From assembly GCA_011391635.1 (NCBI GenBank), contig JAABQD010000029.1, positions 1-33,087 on the forward strand: 33,087 bases of DNA, read 5' to 3'. The notes beneath the pieces were generated by a model that did no database searches, was not told where the DNA came from, and saw only the letters and a list, made by a program, of their open reading frames with translations. Below, piece after piece: positions 21,688-29,369 of the stretch. This stretch comes from Sulfurimonas sp. (lineage in GTDB: Bacteria; Campylobacterota; Campylobacteria; Campylobacterales; Sulfurimonadaceae). Each line of letters opens with the position of its first letter. Positions within the stretch are counted from its first letter, which is position 1. Made by a program: the position numbers and the translations under genes.

Positions 21688-22802
21688 TTTAATCCCTTTT
21701 GTATTAATTTCACACCCATTTCCACATGCTCGGTATATGGAAACTGATCAAAAAGTGCCATATCTGTAATTATATGTGTTTTACAAAGAATTTCCAAATC
21801 TCGCACAAGCGTCATAGGATTACACGATATATAAAGAATATGCTCATATCTTGCAGCAAAGTTACATGACGCTTCATCCATTCCGCTCCTAGGCGGGTCA
21901 ACAAAAATACTTTTGAGTGCGTATCTGCTGACATCCACCTCTTTCATTCGATTGAACTCTCGCACACCATCAAGTGCTTGAGTAAACTCTTCTACACTCA
22001 TTCGCACAAACTCAATATTAGTCACACCATTTAAAAGCATATTTGCTTTTGCAGCATTTATCGAAGACTTTGATATTTCTGTTGCAAGTATTTTATTGAA
22101 TTTTTTTGAAAAAGGTATTGTAAAATTTCCAGCTCCACAATAGAGTTCAAGCAAATCTCCCTCTCTGTTTGAAAAATTTTTCAATGCCCATGTAATCATC
22201 TCTTCATTCACGCGAGGATTTGGCTGAGTAAAACTATTTTCGATATGATGAAATTTGTAATTTGCACCACCAATATTGAGTGTTTCTAAAACAAAATCTT
22301 GCCCAATAACCACTTTTTGCCCACGACTGCGTCCAATAATATGAATACCTAGCTCTTTTGCTATCTCCAAGACTTCCACATGCCAAGCTTCATCCAATTT
22401 TCTGTGATACAGGAGCGAAGCGACTATTTCACCACTACTTGAGCTTAAAAAATCAATCGCAAAAAGTTTACGACCTATTTTATGAGAACTAATTGCTTCT
22501 AAAAGTTTTGGCATGAGGTTAAAAATAGAGTGATTCACTTGTGGACACTCTTCTATAAGAACAACACCATTTTTCTCTTTGTTCGTCATAGCGTAGTGCA
22601 TTATATTATCTTCCACATGCCAGATTTTAAACTCGCTACGAAAACGATAATGCTCTTGTGGAGATTGAATTACCTGCATCACACCACTATAAAAAGGGGC
22701 AAAACGCTCCTTATTAAGTGCGACTTTTTCATTTAATTGTGCTTCATATCCATGTTCATAGACTCTACAAGCACCGCACATCCCAAAATGTTTACATTCC
22801 AC
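21684..22802 (-). CDS. trmA: tRNA (uracil-5-)-methyltransferase
   Basis: TrmA makes 5-methyluridine at position 54 of tRNA using S-adenosylmethionine. The sequence follows E. coli TrmA closely: NSFTQPNPRVNEEMITWAL, LLELYCGAGNFTIPF (SAM site), EFTQALDGVREFNR, FVDPPRSGMD, ISCNPMTLVRDL with the nucleophilic Cys, and ALFDQFPYTEHVEMGV. The length is 372 residues. A short N-terminal Cys-rich part (CKHFGMCGAC) precedes the region shared with E. coli. RlmC/RlmD are less likely because of the TrmA-specific C-terminal block. Two perfect repeat words encode Trp-His-Val-Glu at two unrelated places. Confidence 0.93.
   Translation of the reverse strand: MECKHFGMCGACRVYEHGYEAQLNEKVALNKERFAPFYSGVMQVIQSPQEHYRFRSEFKIWHVEDNIMHYAMTNKEKNGVVLIEECPQVNHSIFNLMPKLLEAISSHKIGRKLFAIDFLSSSSGEIVASLLYHRKLDEAWHVEVLEIAKELGIHIIGRSRGQKVVIGQDFVLETLNIGGANYKFHHIENSFTQPNPRVNEEMITWALKNFSNREGDLLELYCGAGNFTIPFSKKFNKILATEISKSSINAAKANMLLNGVTNIEFVRMSVEEFTQALDGVREFNRMKEVDVSRYALKSIFVDPPRSGMDEASCNFAARYEHILYISCNPMTLVRDLEILCKTHIITDMALFDQFPYTEHVEMGVKLIQKGLK
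22374..22385 (+). repeat. TTCCACATGCCA-family word, 12/12
   Basis: Inside trmA, coding Trp-His-Val-Glu in the gene sense, where E. coli TrmA has Trp-Arg-Gln-Glu as I recall it. Confidence 0.88.
22611..22622 (+). repeat. TTCCACATGCCA-family word, 12/12
   Basis: Second copy inside trmA, again coding Trp-His-Val-Glu, near the N-terminus. Confidence 0.88.
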
Positions 22803-22811
22803 TCTTATTTC

Positions 22812-23570
22812 CTATTTTATTGAAGCTATGAGATTGCCAATGAGCAAACTCCACCCATCGATAAGCACAAAGATAAGTATCTTAAAGGGCAGAGATATCA
22901 TGACCGGTGGTAACATCATCATCCCCATAGACATAAGGATAGAAGCCACGACCATATCGATGACAAGAAATGGTAAAAAGAGCAAAAATCCTATCTCAAA
23001 AGCGGTTTTTAACTCACTAATCACAAAAGCTGGAATAATAACCGCAAGTGGAACATCTGCAACACTCTGCGGATTCTCCATTTTTCGTATTCTAAAAAAG
23101 AGTGCCAAATCTTTTTCTCGTGTATTTCGCACCATAAAGTTTTTAAAAGGAAGTGCCGTTTTTTCAAAAGCCTCTTCATACCCCATTTTTTCAGCGATAT
23201 AGGGCTTTATTCCACTCTCATACGCCTGAGTACCGACTGGTTCCATCACATAAAAAGTCAAAATCATAGCAATCATTACCAAAAGTTGTGTCGGTGGCAC
23301 TTGCTGTGTTCCAAGAGCTTGACGCAAAAATCCAAAAACTATTACAAAGCGGGTAAAAGTAGTCATAACCAAAACCAAGCTCGGAGCAAGGAAAAGAAGT
23401 GTTAAAACTATAAGAACATTGAGTGAACCAACGAGCTGTTTAGGCGTGTCAGGAGCAGAGAGAGCAAAGTTCATCGTAGGAACAGTGACAGCCTCAGCAC
23501 CAAGAAGGGTTGCAAGACCAAGGAGTAAAATAAAAAGTCTTAGCAGAGTACGATTGGGTCTCTTATGCAA
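22812..23570 (-). CDS. fliP: Flagellar export apparatus protein FliP
   Basis: FliP is a membrane core subunit of the flagellar type III export gate. The protein starts with a cleavable-looking signal segment and contains the family blocks LAPSLVLVMTTFTRFVIV, LRQALGTQQVPPTQLL, AVIIPAFVISELKTAF, IDMVVASILMSMGMMMLPP and KILIFVLIDGW. Four transmembrane helices are expected. No ATG suits the start. TTG 23570 has GAAGG seven bases upstream and gives 252 residues. The frame is open to another TTG at 23588. It is the only flagellar gene in the window and sits 9 bp ahead of trmA, an isolated placement that is common for flagellar genes in Campylobacterota. Confidence 0.94.
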   Translation of the reverse strand: MHKRPNRTLLRLFILLLGLATLLGAEAVTVPTMNFALSAPDTPKQLVGSLNVLIVLTLLFLAPSLVLVMTTFTRFVIVFGFLRQALGTQQVPPTQLLVMIAMILTFYVMEPVGTQAYESGIKPYIAEKMGYEEAFEKTALPFKNFMVRNTREKDLALFFRIRKMENPQSVADVPLAVIIPAFVISELKTAFEIGFLLFLPFLVIDMVVASILMSMGMMMLPPVMISLPFKILIFVLIDGWSLLIGNLIASIK

Positions 23571-23661
23571 ACAAATACCTTCAAACAAAAATGACTCTTA
23601 TAATACCACAAACTTTACCTCATTCAAATAAAAGAGTACAATTGCAGACCAAAATCAACGC

Positions 23662-25071
23662 ATGGATTTTCAAAATATGTTACATTTTTTATACAAAACT
23701 CCGACAAAAAGTGCTTATCTCATCATTCTCTTTTTAGCACTTTTGAGTGCCATTTACAACGCTTATTTACCACTGCATGGAGATGAAGCGTATTACTGGA
23801 TGTGGAGTCATCATCTCCAGAGTGGCTACTACGACCATCCGCCTATGATTGCTTATATGATTTATCTCACAAATTTTATCTCTGAATCTGAATGGGGTGT
23901 GCGACTTGTCAATGTCTTCTCTATGAGCATCTCCGCTTTGTATGTATTTAAACTCTCTCGTGAGATGTTTGATGAAAAAATAGCTCTGACATCTGTCATT
24001 ATTTTTTCAAGTGTTATCCTTGTGCATGCTGGGTATATTTTAACTACGACAGATTCTCCTCTTACCCTTTTTTGGACACTTACACTCTACTACACATACA
24101 GAGCGATTTTTTTAGGCAAAAGAGTAGATTACATCTTGGCTGGAATCATGCTTGGACTCATGATGCTGAGCAAATATACAGCTGTACTTTTTATCTTCGC
24201 ACTCCTCTTTTTTATACTTCTCAAACGAAGAGATGTGCTAAAGAGTATCAATTTTTATTTAGCAGTAGTTTTGGCTCTTTTTGTCGTCTCTCCTATGCTT
24301 GTATGGAATGCCCAAAATGAGTGGATTAGTTTTTCATTCCAACTTGGACATGGTCAAACGCAAACTTACGAGATATTTCCCCATCTGCTTTTTGAATTTT
24401 TTGCTGGACAATTTGGTATCTTTTCTCCTGTATTTACTGCCATTTTATTCTACTTTTTACTCAAAGAAAAACTCTATTTTCAAGATAACAGACTCTTTTT
24501 TCTCGCTCTAAGCGTAGTAGTCGTTTTGCTTCTCTTTTTTTATAAAAGTCTCTTTACGCGTATGGCACTCAACTACACTGCTCCTGCATATATAGGGGGT
24601 GCTATACTTACAGCCTATATGTTTGAACACTATAAACTGACAAAAACATTCAAAATAGGATTGGCGATTGCCCTTACTTTGACACTCATTGGTCGAGGAG
24701 CTTTTCTTTTTTACCTCGAAGTGGTGCAAGAGCGAATGGATGGGTATAGAGAAGCAGTGCAACTCTTAAATACACATGCCAAAAAAAATGATAGCTTCTA
24801 TGGCGACCACCTTACTACCGCCGCCTATCTCAAATACTATCTTCCAAATCATCCCGACACGGATATAGCAATTGCTACACGCTTCTCTCAGTACGATATG
24901 TGGAGAAAAAAAGATTTTCTCAAAGATGGCTTGGTTCTCACAAGAGAAGATGAACTCGAATCTCTAAAACAACGCTACAACGAAGTCCAACTCACAGATA
25001 CGCTCACGCGTAAAAAAGGGATAAAAGAAGAAAAAACTTTCTATATATACAGAGTATCCGATGCAAAGTAG
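23662..25071 (+). CDS. ArnT-like GT39 glycosyltransferase (first copy)
   Basis: This 469-residue integral membrane transferase of the PMT_2/ArnT type uses polyprenyl-phosphate-linked sugars as donors on the periplasmic face. The catalytic Asp-Glu is in HGDEAYYWMWS (Asp41-Glu42), followed by YYDHPPMIAYMIY. About ten to eleven hydrophobic segments follow, and the C-terminal 100 residues are soluble, with the usual YGDHLTTAAYLKYYL region. It is the first gene of a plus-strand envelope cluster. A TATAAT at 23599-23604 could start transcription. Acceptor and sugar cannot be predicted. A second relative (27259-28698) lies in the same cluster. Confidence 0.88.
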   Translation: MDFQNMLHFLYKTPTKSAYLIILFLALLSAIYNAYLPLHGDEAYYWMWSHHLQSGYYDHPPMIAYMIYLTNFISESEWGVRLVNVFSMSISALYVFKLSREMFDEKIALTSVIIFSSVILVHAGYILTTTDSPLTLFWTLTLYYTYRAIFLGKRVDYILAGIMLGLMMLSKYTAVLFIFALLFFILLKRRDVLKSINFYLAVVLALFVVSPMLVWNAQNEWISFSFQLGHGQTQTYEIFPHLLFEFFAGQFGIFSPVFTAILFYFLLKEKLYFQDNRLFFLALSVVVVLLLFFYKSLFTRMALNYTAPAYIGGAILTAYMFEHYKLTKTFKIGLAIALTLTLIGRGAFLFYLEVVQERMDGYREAVQLLNTHAKKNDSFYGDHLTTAAYLKYYLPNHPDTDIAIATRFSQYDMWRKKDFLKDGLVLTREDELESLKQRYNEVQLTDTLTRKKGIKEEKTFYIYRVSDAK

Positions 25072-25123
25072 ATATTTAATCGTTTTTTTGCTAAAATCTC
25101 ATCAATCTTAAACACGGTGACGC

Positions 25124-26029
25124 ATGAAAAATATTATAAAACTTATCATCACAATTGTTATGTTTTATTTTCTCTTTCAGTATGTAAACTTCGAAAATCT
25201 TATCAATATTCTTGCAAAATCTCACGGTGGAACTATTTTCATAGCTCTTGCTTTTCAAGTTATCAGCACCTTTATCGCAGCCTACAGATGGCGACTTATC
25301 ATGCAACTTTTAGTTTTTAAAGAGAGTGTTTCATATTATGTCCAAGGCTATTTTAAAGGCTCATTTTTTAATCAAGTCCTCCCGAGTAGCATAGGTGGCG
25401 ATGCTGTTCGTATCATCGATTTGACGCAAAAAGGGTACGACAAAAAAGATGTTTTTTATGGAGTTTTTGTCGATAGAGTCGTAGGACTTGTGGGTCTTTT
25501 AGTCTTAAATCTACTTGCAACTACACTTTTTTGGGGAGCATTTGACACTGATTTTTCGCTACTTATTATCATCATCGCACTCTCTGGAATCAGTGGTTTT
25601 GCACTCCTTTTTCAACTTGAAAAAATTACTTTTTTAGCAGATTATAAATTTTTAAATCTCTTCCATCGTCTCGCAAAAAGACTGAACTCTCTTTACTCTG
25701 ACAAAACTCTGCTTCTTAAACATATAGCTATCTCTGTTGTTGTGCATCTTTTGTCTGTTTTAACACTCTATGCCCTTGCTCTGAGTATTGATTTGCACAT
25801 GCCATTTCAAATTTTTCTCATAGCAGTTCCTCCTGTATTTTTACTCACAATAGTTCCCATTTCACTCGCTGGTTGGGGTATTCGAGAAGGTGCGATGGTA
25901 GGAATTTTTATGCTCATCGGAGCGGATCAGACCAAAGTTTTGGCGATGAGTATCCTCTATGGATTACTCCTCATCATCAGCTCACTTCCCGGCTCTTACT
26001 TCTGGGTCAAAAGCAAACAAGCAACTTAA
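25124..26029 (+). CDS. YbhN/lysylphosphatidylglycerol-synthase-type membrane protein
   Basis: This 301-residue protein has about seven to eight transmembrane helices and belongs to the UPF0104/YbhN fold, which is also the flippase half of MprF. Family marks are SSIGGDAVRIIDLTQKG, FYGVFVDRVVGLVGL and the late block SLAGWGIREGAMVGIF. No catalytic synthetase domain is attached, so it may move a lipid or lipid-linked sugar rather than aminoacylate one. It lies between two glycosyltransferases and 52 bp after the first GT39, so a role in supplying or flipping a lipid carrier is plausible inference. A repeat word at 25793-25804 encodes Leu-His-Met-Pro. Confidence 0.85.
   Translation: MKNIIKLIITIVMFYFLFQYVNFENLINILAKSHGGTIFIALAFQVISTFIAAYRWRLIMQLLVFKESVSYYVQGYFKGSFFNQVLPSSIGGDAVRIIDLTQKGYDKKDVFYGVFVDRVVGLVGLLVLNLLATTLFWGAFDTDFSLLIIIIALSGISGFALLFQLEKITFLADYKFLNLFHRLAKRLNSLYSDKTLLLKHIAISVVVHLLSVLTLYALALSIDLHMPFQIFLIAVPPVFLLTIVPISLAGWGIREGAMVGIFMLIGADQTKVLAMSILYGLLLIISSLPGSYFWVKSKQAT
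25793..25804 (+). repeat. TTCCACATGCCA-family word, 11/12
   Basis: Reads TTGCACATGCCA. Inside the YbhN-like gene. Confidence 0.7.
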
Positions 26030-26051
26030 AAAACATGAAAGGATTAAATAA

Positions 26052-27275
26052 ATGAATGTAGATACAATGAGAAATATTGACCACTATGTGGGTGTTCCAC
26101 TCGCATTTTTGGGTACCATCGTCAAAAAAACTTTAGAACTATTTTATCCACCCAAAGCAATCAAACCAAAAAATGTACTTCTTATAGAACTCTCAGAGAT
26201 GGGAAGTGCCATCATCGTTGACCCTGCTATGCGAAAGCTCAAAGCAAACATCGAAGGCGAACTCTTTTTTGTGATTTTTTCTAAAAACAAAGTGAGCCTA
26301 CAACTTCTTGAAACTGTAAAAGAGCAAAATATCTATACGATTGATGAGAGCAGTCTTGTAAGTTTAGCAAAAAGCTCTTTTGATTTTCTTGCATGGTGTC
26401 GCAAAAATGAGATAGATTCTGTCATAGATTTAGAGCTATTTTCTCGCTTTACAGCTCTTCTCACAGCGGCATGTAGAGCTACAAATTGTGTCGGTTTTCA
26501 TGCATTTCACAACGAAGGACTCTATCGTGGCGACTTTTTAACAAAAAAAGTAGCCTACAATCCGCACCAGCACATCGCAAAAAACTTTATCTCGCTTGTG
26601 GATGCACTCCTTAGTGAAAAAGTAGAACTTCCTTACACAAAACGGGTGATTCCTGACGCAGAAATAGCTATTGCAAAAGCAGTTATCAGTGATGAGGAGC
26701 AACTGAGCGTTCAAGCAATTATCGCTGACATGTACGAAGGTTTTGACAAAACAAAAAATCCAGTTATTTTAGTCAACTCGAACGCCTCAGACCTTCTTCC
26801 ACAACGCCGTTGGGACAGAGAAAACTATGGCGATGTTATCAAAAAAATACTTGCCTATAATCCACATGCCATAATCCTTCTCACAGGTGCACCAGCGGAG
26901 AAAGAGGGAGCGGAACTTCTTGTGCGTTATGTCAATGATAAAAGATGTATCAACTTCGCTGGAGCAGTGAAGTTTTTACAACTTCCAGCACTCTACAGTG
27001 TAAGTCAGTTTATGCTCACAAACGACTCAGGACCGGCACATTTTGCCTCGATAACCGACATGCACACTTTTGTAATTTTTGGACCTGAAACACCTGCTCT
27101 GTATGGCTCACTTGGACCTACCACTCCAATCTATGCAGGTATGGCATGTAGCCCTTGTGTAAGTGCGTCTAACCATAGAAAAACACCATGTTCAGATAAT
27201 CAGTGTATCCAAGTTATCACGCCAGATTTGGTATTTAACACGCTTAAATTCAAACTCGATGCACTTGATTTTTAA
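26052..27275 (+). CDS. GT9 family glycosyltransferase (heptosyltransferase-like)
   Basis: This 407-residue GT-B transferase resembles ADP-heptose:LPS heptosyltransferases. Marks are NVLLIELSEMGSAIIVDPAMRKL at the start of the N-terminal domain, VILVNSNASDLLPQRRW at the domain linker, IILLTGAPAEKE, and LTNDSGPAHFASI, the nucleotide-sugar site of GT9. Near the C-terminus CSPCVSASNHRKTPCSDNQC contains four Cys residues in a pattern common to this branch. It lacks a signal peptide and should act at the cytoplasmic face. No waaC/waaF neighbours are present, so it is probably not the core LPS enzyme. The start ATG 26052 follows AAGGA. It overlaps the second GT39 by 17 bp. Confidence 0.85.
   Translation: MNVDTMRNIDHYVGVPLAFLGTIVKKTLELFYPPKAIKPKNVLLIELSEMGSAIIVDPAMRKLKANIEGELFFVIFSKNKVSLQLLETVKEQNIYTIDESSLVSLAKSSFDFLAWCRKNEIDSVIDLELFSRFTALLTAACRATNCVGFHAFHNEGLYRGDFLTKKVAYNPHQHIAKNFISLVDALLSEKVELPYTKRVIPDAEIAIAKAVISDEEQLSVQAIIADMYEGFDKTKNPVILVNSNASDLLPQRRWDRENYGDVIKKILAYNPHAIILLTGAPAEKEGAELLVRYVNDKRCINFAGAVKFLQLPALYSVSQFMLTNDSGPAHFASITDMHTFVIFGPETPALYGSLGPTTPIYAGMACSPCVSASNHRKTPCSDNQCIQVITPDLVFNTLKFKLDALDF
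26860..26871 (+). repeat. TTCCACATGCCA-family word, 11/12
   Basis: Reads ATCCACATGCCA. Inside the GT9 gene, coding Pro-His-Ala. Confidence 0.75.
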
Positions 27276-28698
27276 AGAGCATCGTCTCTTTTTTTCTTTC
27301 ATCACATTTGTAGCCTTTATTCGGTTGCTTTTAGCTCCCATGGTGGGGCTTGGTGTCGATGAAGCCCATTATGTTTTATATGCTCTGAATCTCGATTGGA
27401 GCTATTTTGACCATCCACCTTTGGTGGGCTGGGTGCAGTACATTTTTATCTCCATCTTTGGCACAAATGAGTTTGGTGCGAGAGTCGCTGCCATCCTTAT
27501 AGGTTTTGGCACATCTGTTTTTATTTACAAACTTATCTACGACATCAACCAGAATAAAAATGAGGCTTTTTTAGCCATTTTGGCACTCCATGCCTCTTTT
27601 ATGTTTAATGCTCTATTTATCATGCTTATGCCTGATACTTTGCTCTTTTTACTCATCCTTCCAATTATTTTTACGGTTATAAAGCTAGAAAAAAACGATA
27701 CTTTTGGCATGTGGATTCTTCTTGGCATGTTATTAGGTCTCGCTGGTCTTGCAAAATATACCGCTGTTTTATTTATACTCCCGATTCTATTATACTTTCT
27801 CATCAAAAAACGATATGAACTTTTTTACACGCCAAAGATTTTACCTGCTATTTTCATCGCTCTTTGTATCATCGCACCTGTTATTTTTTGGAATATCCAA
27901 AATGATTGGGCAAGTTTTGCGTATCAGAGTGAGCATGTCGTAGGAGATAATTCCATCCAGTGGAGTGCCTTTTTTAGCTCTCTTGCGGCTCAGTTTGGAG
28001 CGTATAATCCACTCCTTTTTCCTCTTGCTTTTTATGGGCTCTACAAGGCACTCAAATCAAAAAACGATACACTCTTTTTAACTGCTCTTTTTGGTTTAGT
28101 TTTTATCCTCTTTTTTAGTTATGCTTCACTCTACAAAACGGCACTCCCGCATTGGAGTGCTCTGTTTTATCTGCTTTTTATTCCCATTGGAAGCTTTTAC
28201 GCACTCTCTCTTGGCAAGAAAATGAAAAAATATCTCAAAATCGCTCTAGCCTTTGGTCTCATTTTGAGTGCGATTATTTATGCGGAGCTTGGTTTGAAAT
28301 TTATACCATTTCCGCCTTATCAGTCACTCCATCACGATATTTATGGCTGGGATACAATCATGCAAAAAGCAAATGCAGAGATAGCTGAGAATCCAAATGC
28401 TTGTATAGGTGTCACAAACTGGACACTCGCTTCTCGTGCCATCTACTACAACCGCGATTTCAACTCCTCTGTTTATCTTCTCGACAAAAGAGCTGACCAG
28501 TTCGATATTTGGGGAAAAGGCTCTCCTCTTGGGAAAGATATACTCTTTATCAATACGCACTATTTTCAAAAAGATATTGCCAAATATGCTAAATGTGACG
28601 CAATCATTCCACATGCCAACTTTGATATAATTCTCAATGCAAATAAGGTAAACACTATAAATTTTACAACTTGTAAAAACTATCAGGGATTGCAATGA
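27259..28698 (+). CDS. ArnT-like GT39 glycosyltransferase (second copy)
   Basis: This 479-residue membrane transferase is related to the one at 23662. The catalytic Asp34-Glu35 is in GVDEAHYVLYA, followed by WSYFDHPPLVGWVQY. The shared pattern AGLAKYTAVLFILPILLYF and WNIQNDWASFAYQ matches the first copy clearly, so the two arose by duplication or were acquired together. The open frame reaches back to 27163, but that part overlaps GT9 codons. ATG 27259, giving a 17-bp overlap, is where family similarity begins. The different soluble C-terminus (one with an ASRAIYYNRDF region) suggests a different acceptor or sugar. Confidence 0.86.
   Translation: MHLIFKEHRLFFSFITFVAFIRLLLAPMVGLGVDEAHYVLYALNLDWSYFDHPPLVGWVQYIFISIFGTNEFGARVAAILIGFGTSVFIYKLIYDINQNKNEAFLAILALHASFMFNALFIMLMPDTLLFLLILPIIFTVIKLEKNDTFGMWILLGMLLGLAGLAKYTAVLFILPILLYFLIKKRYELFYTPKILPAIFIALCIIAPVIFWNIQNDWASFAYQSEHVVGDNSIQWSAFFSSLAAQFGAYNPLLFPLAFYGLYKALKSKNDTLFLTALFGLVFILFFSYASLYKTALPHWSALFYLLFIPIGSFYALSLGKKMKKYLKIALAFGLILSAIIYAELGLKFIPFPPYQSLHHDIYGWDTIMQKANAEIAENPNACIGVTNWTLASRAIYYNRDFNSSVYLLDKRADQFDIWGKGSPLGKDILFINTHYFQKDIAKYAKCDAIIPHANFDIILNANKVNTINFTTCKNYQGLQ
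27705..27716 (-). repeat. TTCCACATGCCA-family word, 11/12
   Basis: Reads TGGCATGTGGAT on the plus strand. Inside the second GT39 gene, coding Gly-Met-Trp-Ile. Confidence 0.75.
28607..28618 (+). repeat. TTCCACATGCCA-family word, 12/12
   Basis: Inside the second GT39 gene, coding Pro-His-Ala near the C-terminus. Confidence 0.88.
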
Positions 28699-29369
28699 TT
28701 TTTTCAAAAAAACAGTATCTTTTGTACATCTTTTCTCTTCTTTTTATGCTCTTTTTCTCCTATTTTTTTATTGACAAGAGTGTCGCAAGATACTTTTTGG
28801 CAAATATCCCCACATATGAAGCTCTCGGAGAATTTATAAGCATTTTTGGCGAATCACACTGGTATTTTGCAACTGCGATTATCGGCTTTGCTCTTTTTAG
28901 ATTTGTGAAAAAAAATGAACTCTTTGCTCAAAGATTTCTCTTTTTGCTCTACATTAACCTCTTCTCAGGACTCCTCAGCCTTGTGCTAAAAAATCTTTTT
29001 GGTCGCATTCGCCCTTGGGGTCTCAAAGATGAAAAAGAGGAGTTTGGTTTTTTACTTTTTCAAAATTTTGATATGAGTTTCGTAGAAAAAATGAAGTACC
29101 ATTTTATAACACTCAAAGATGCTCCAACTACTTACACTTCCTTTCCATCAGGGCATACAACGACTCTATTTGCACTCTTTGCTTACCTTTGTATCCTCTT
29201 TCCAAAGTATCTCTATCTCTGGCTTAGCATAGCGATTATTCTTGCATCAAGCAGACTTTTGGCAAATGACCACTTTGTAAGTGATATTTTTGCTGGTATA
29301 ATTATAGGAACACTCTCAACTCTATTTATTTACTCAAAAATGAAGGACAAAATTGAAAAACAATATTAA
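28695..29369 (+). CDS. PAP2-family membrane phosphatase
   Basis: This 224-residue protein has about five to six transmembrane helices and the three-part PAP2 phosphatase signature: K-x6-RP (Lys99 to Pro107), PSGH (151-154) and SR-x5-H-x3-D (Ser186-Arg187, His193, Asp197). Members remove phosphate from lipid substrates such as undecaprenyl diphosphate, phosphatidylglycerol phosphate or lipid A. In this cluster, recycling the polyprenyl diphosphate carrier used by neighbouring transferases, or lipid A dephosphorylation, are both possible. It overlaps the GT39 gene by 4 bp and the next gene by 17 bp. Confidence 0.9.
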   Translation: MIFSKKQYLLYIFSLLFMLFFSYFFIDKSVARYFLANIPTYEALGEFISIFGESHWYFATAIIGFALFRFVKKNELFAQRFLFLLYINLFSGLLSLVLKNLFGRIRPWGLKDEKEEFGFLLFQNFDMSFVEKMKYHFITLKDAPTTYTSFPSGHTTTLFALFAYLCILFPKYLYLWLSIAIILASSRLLANDHFVSDIFAGIIIGTLSTLFIYSKMKDKIEKQY

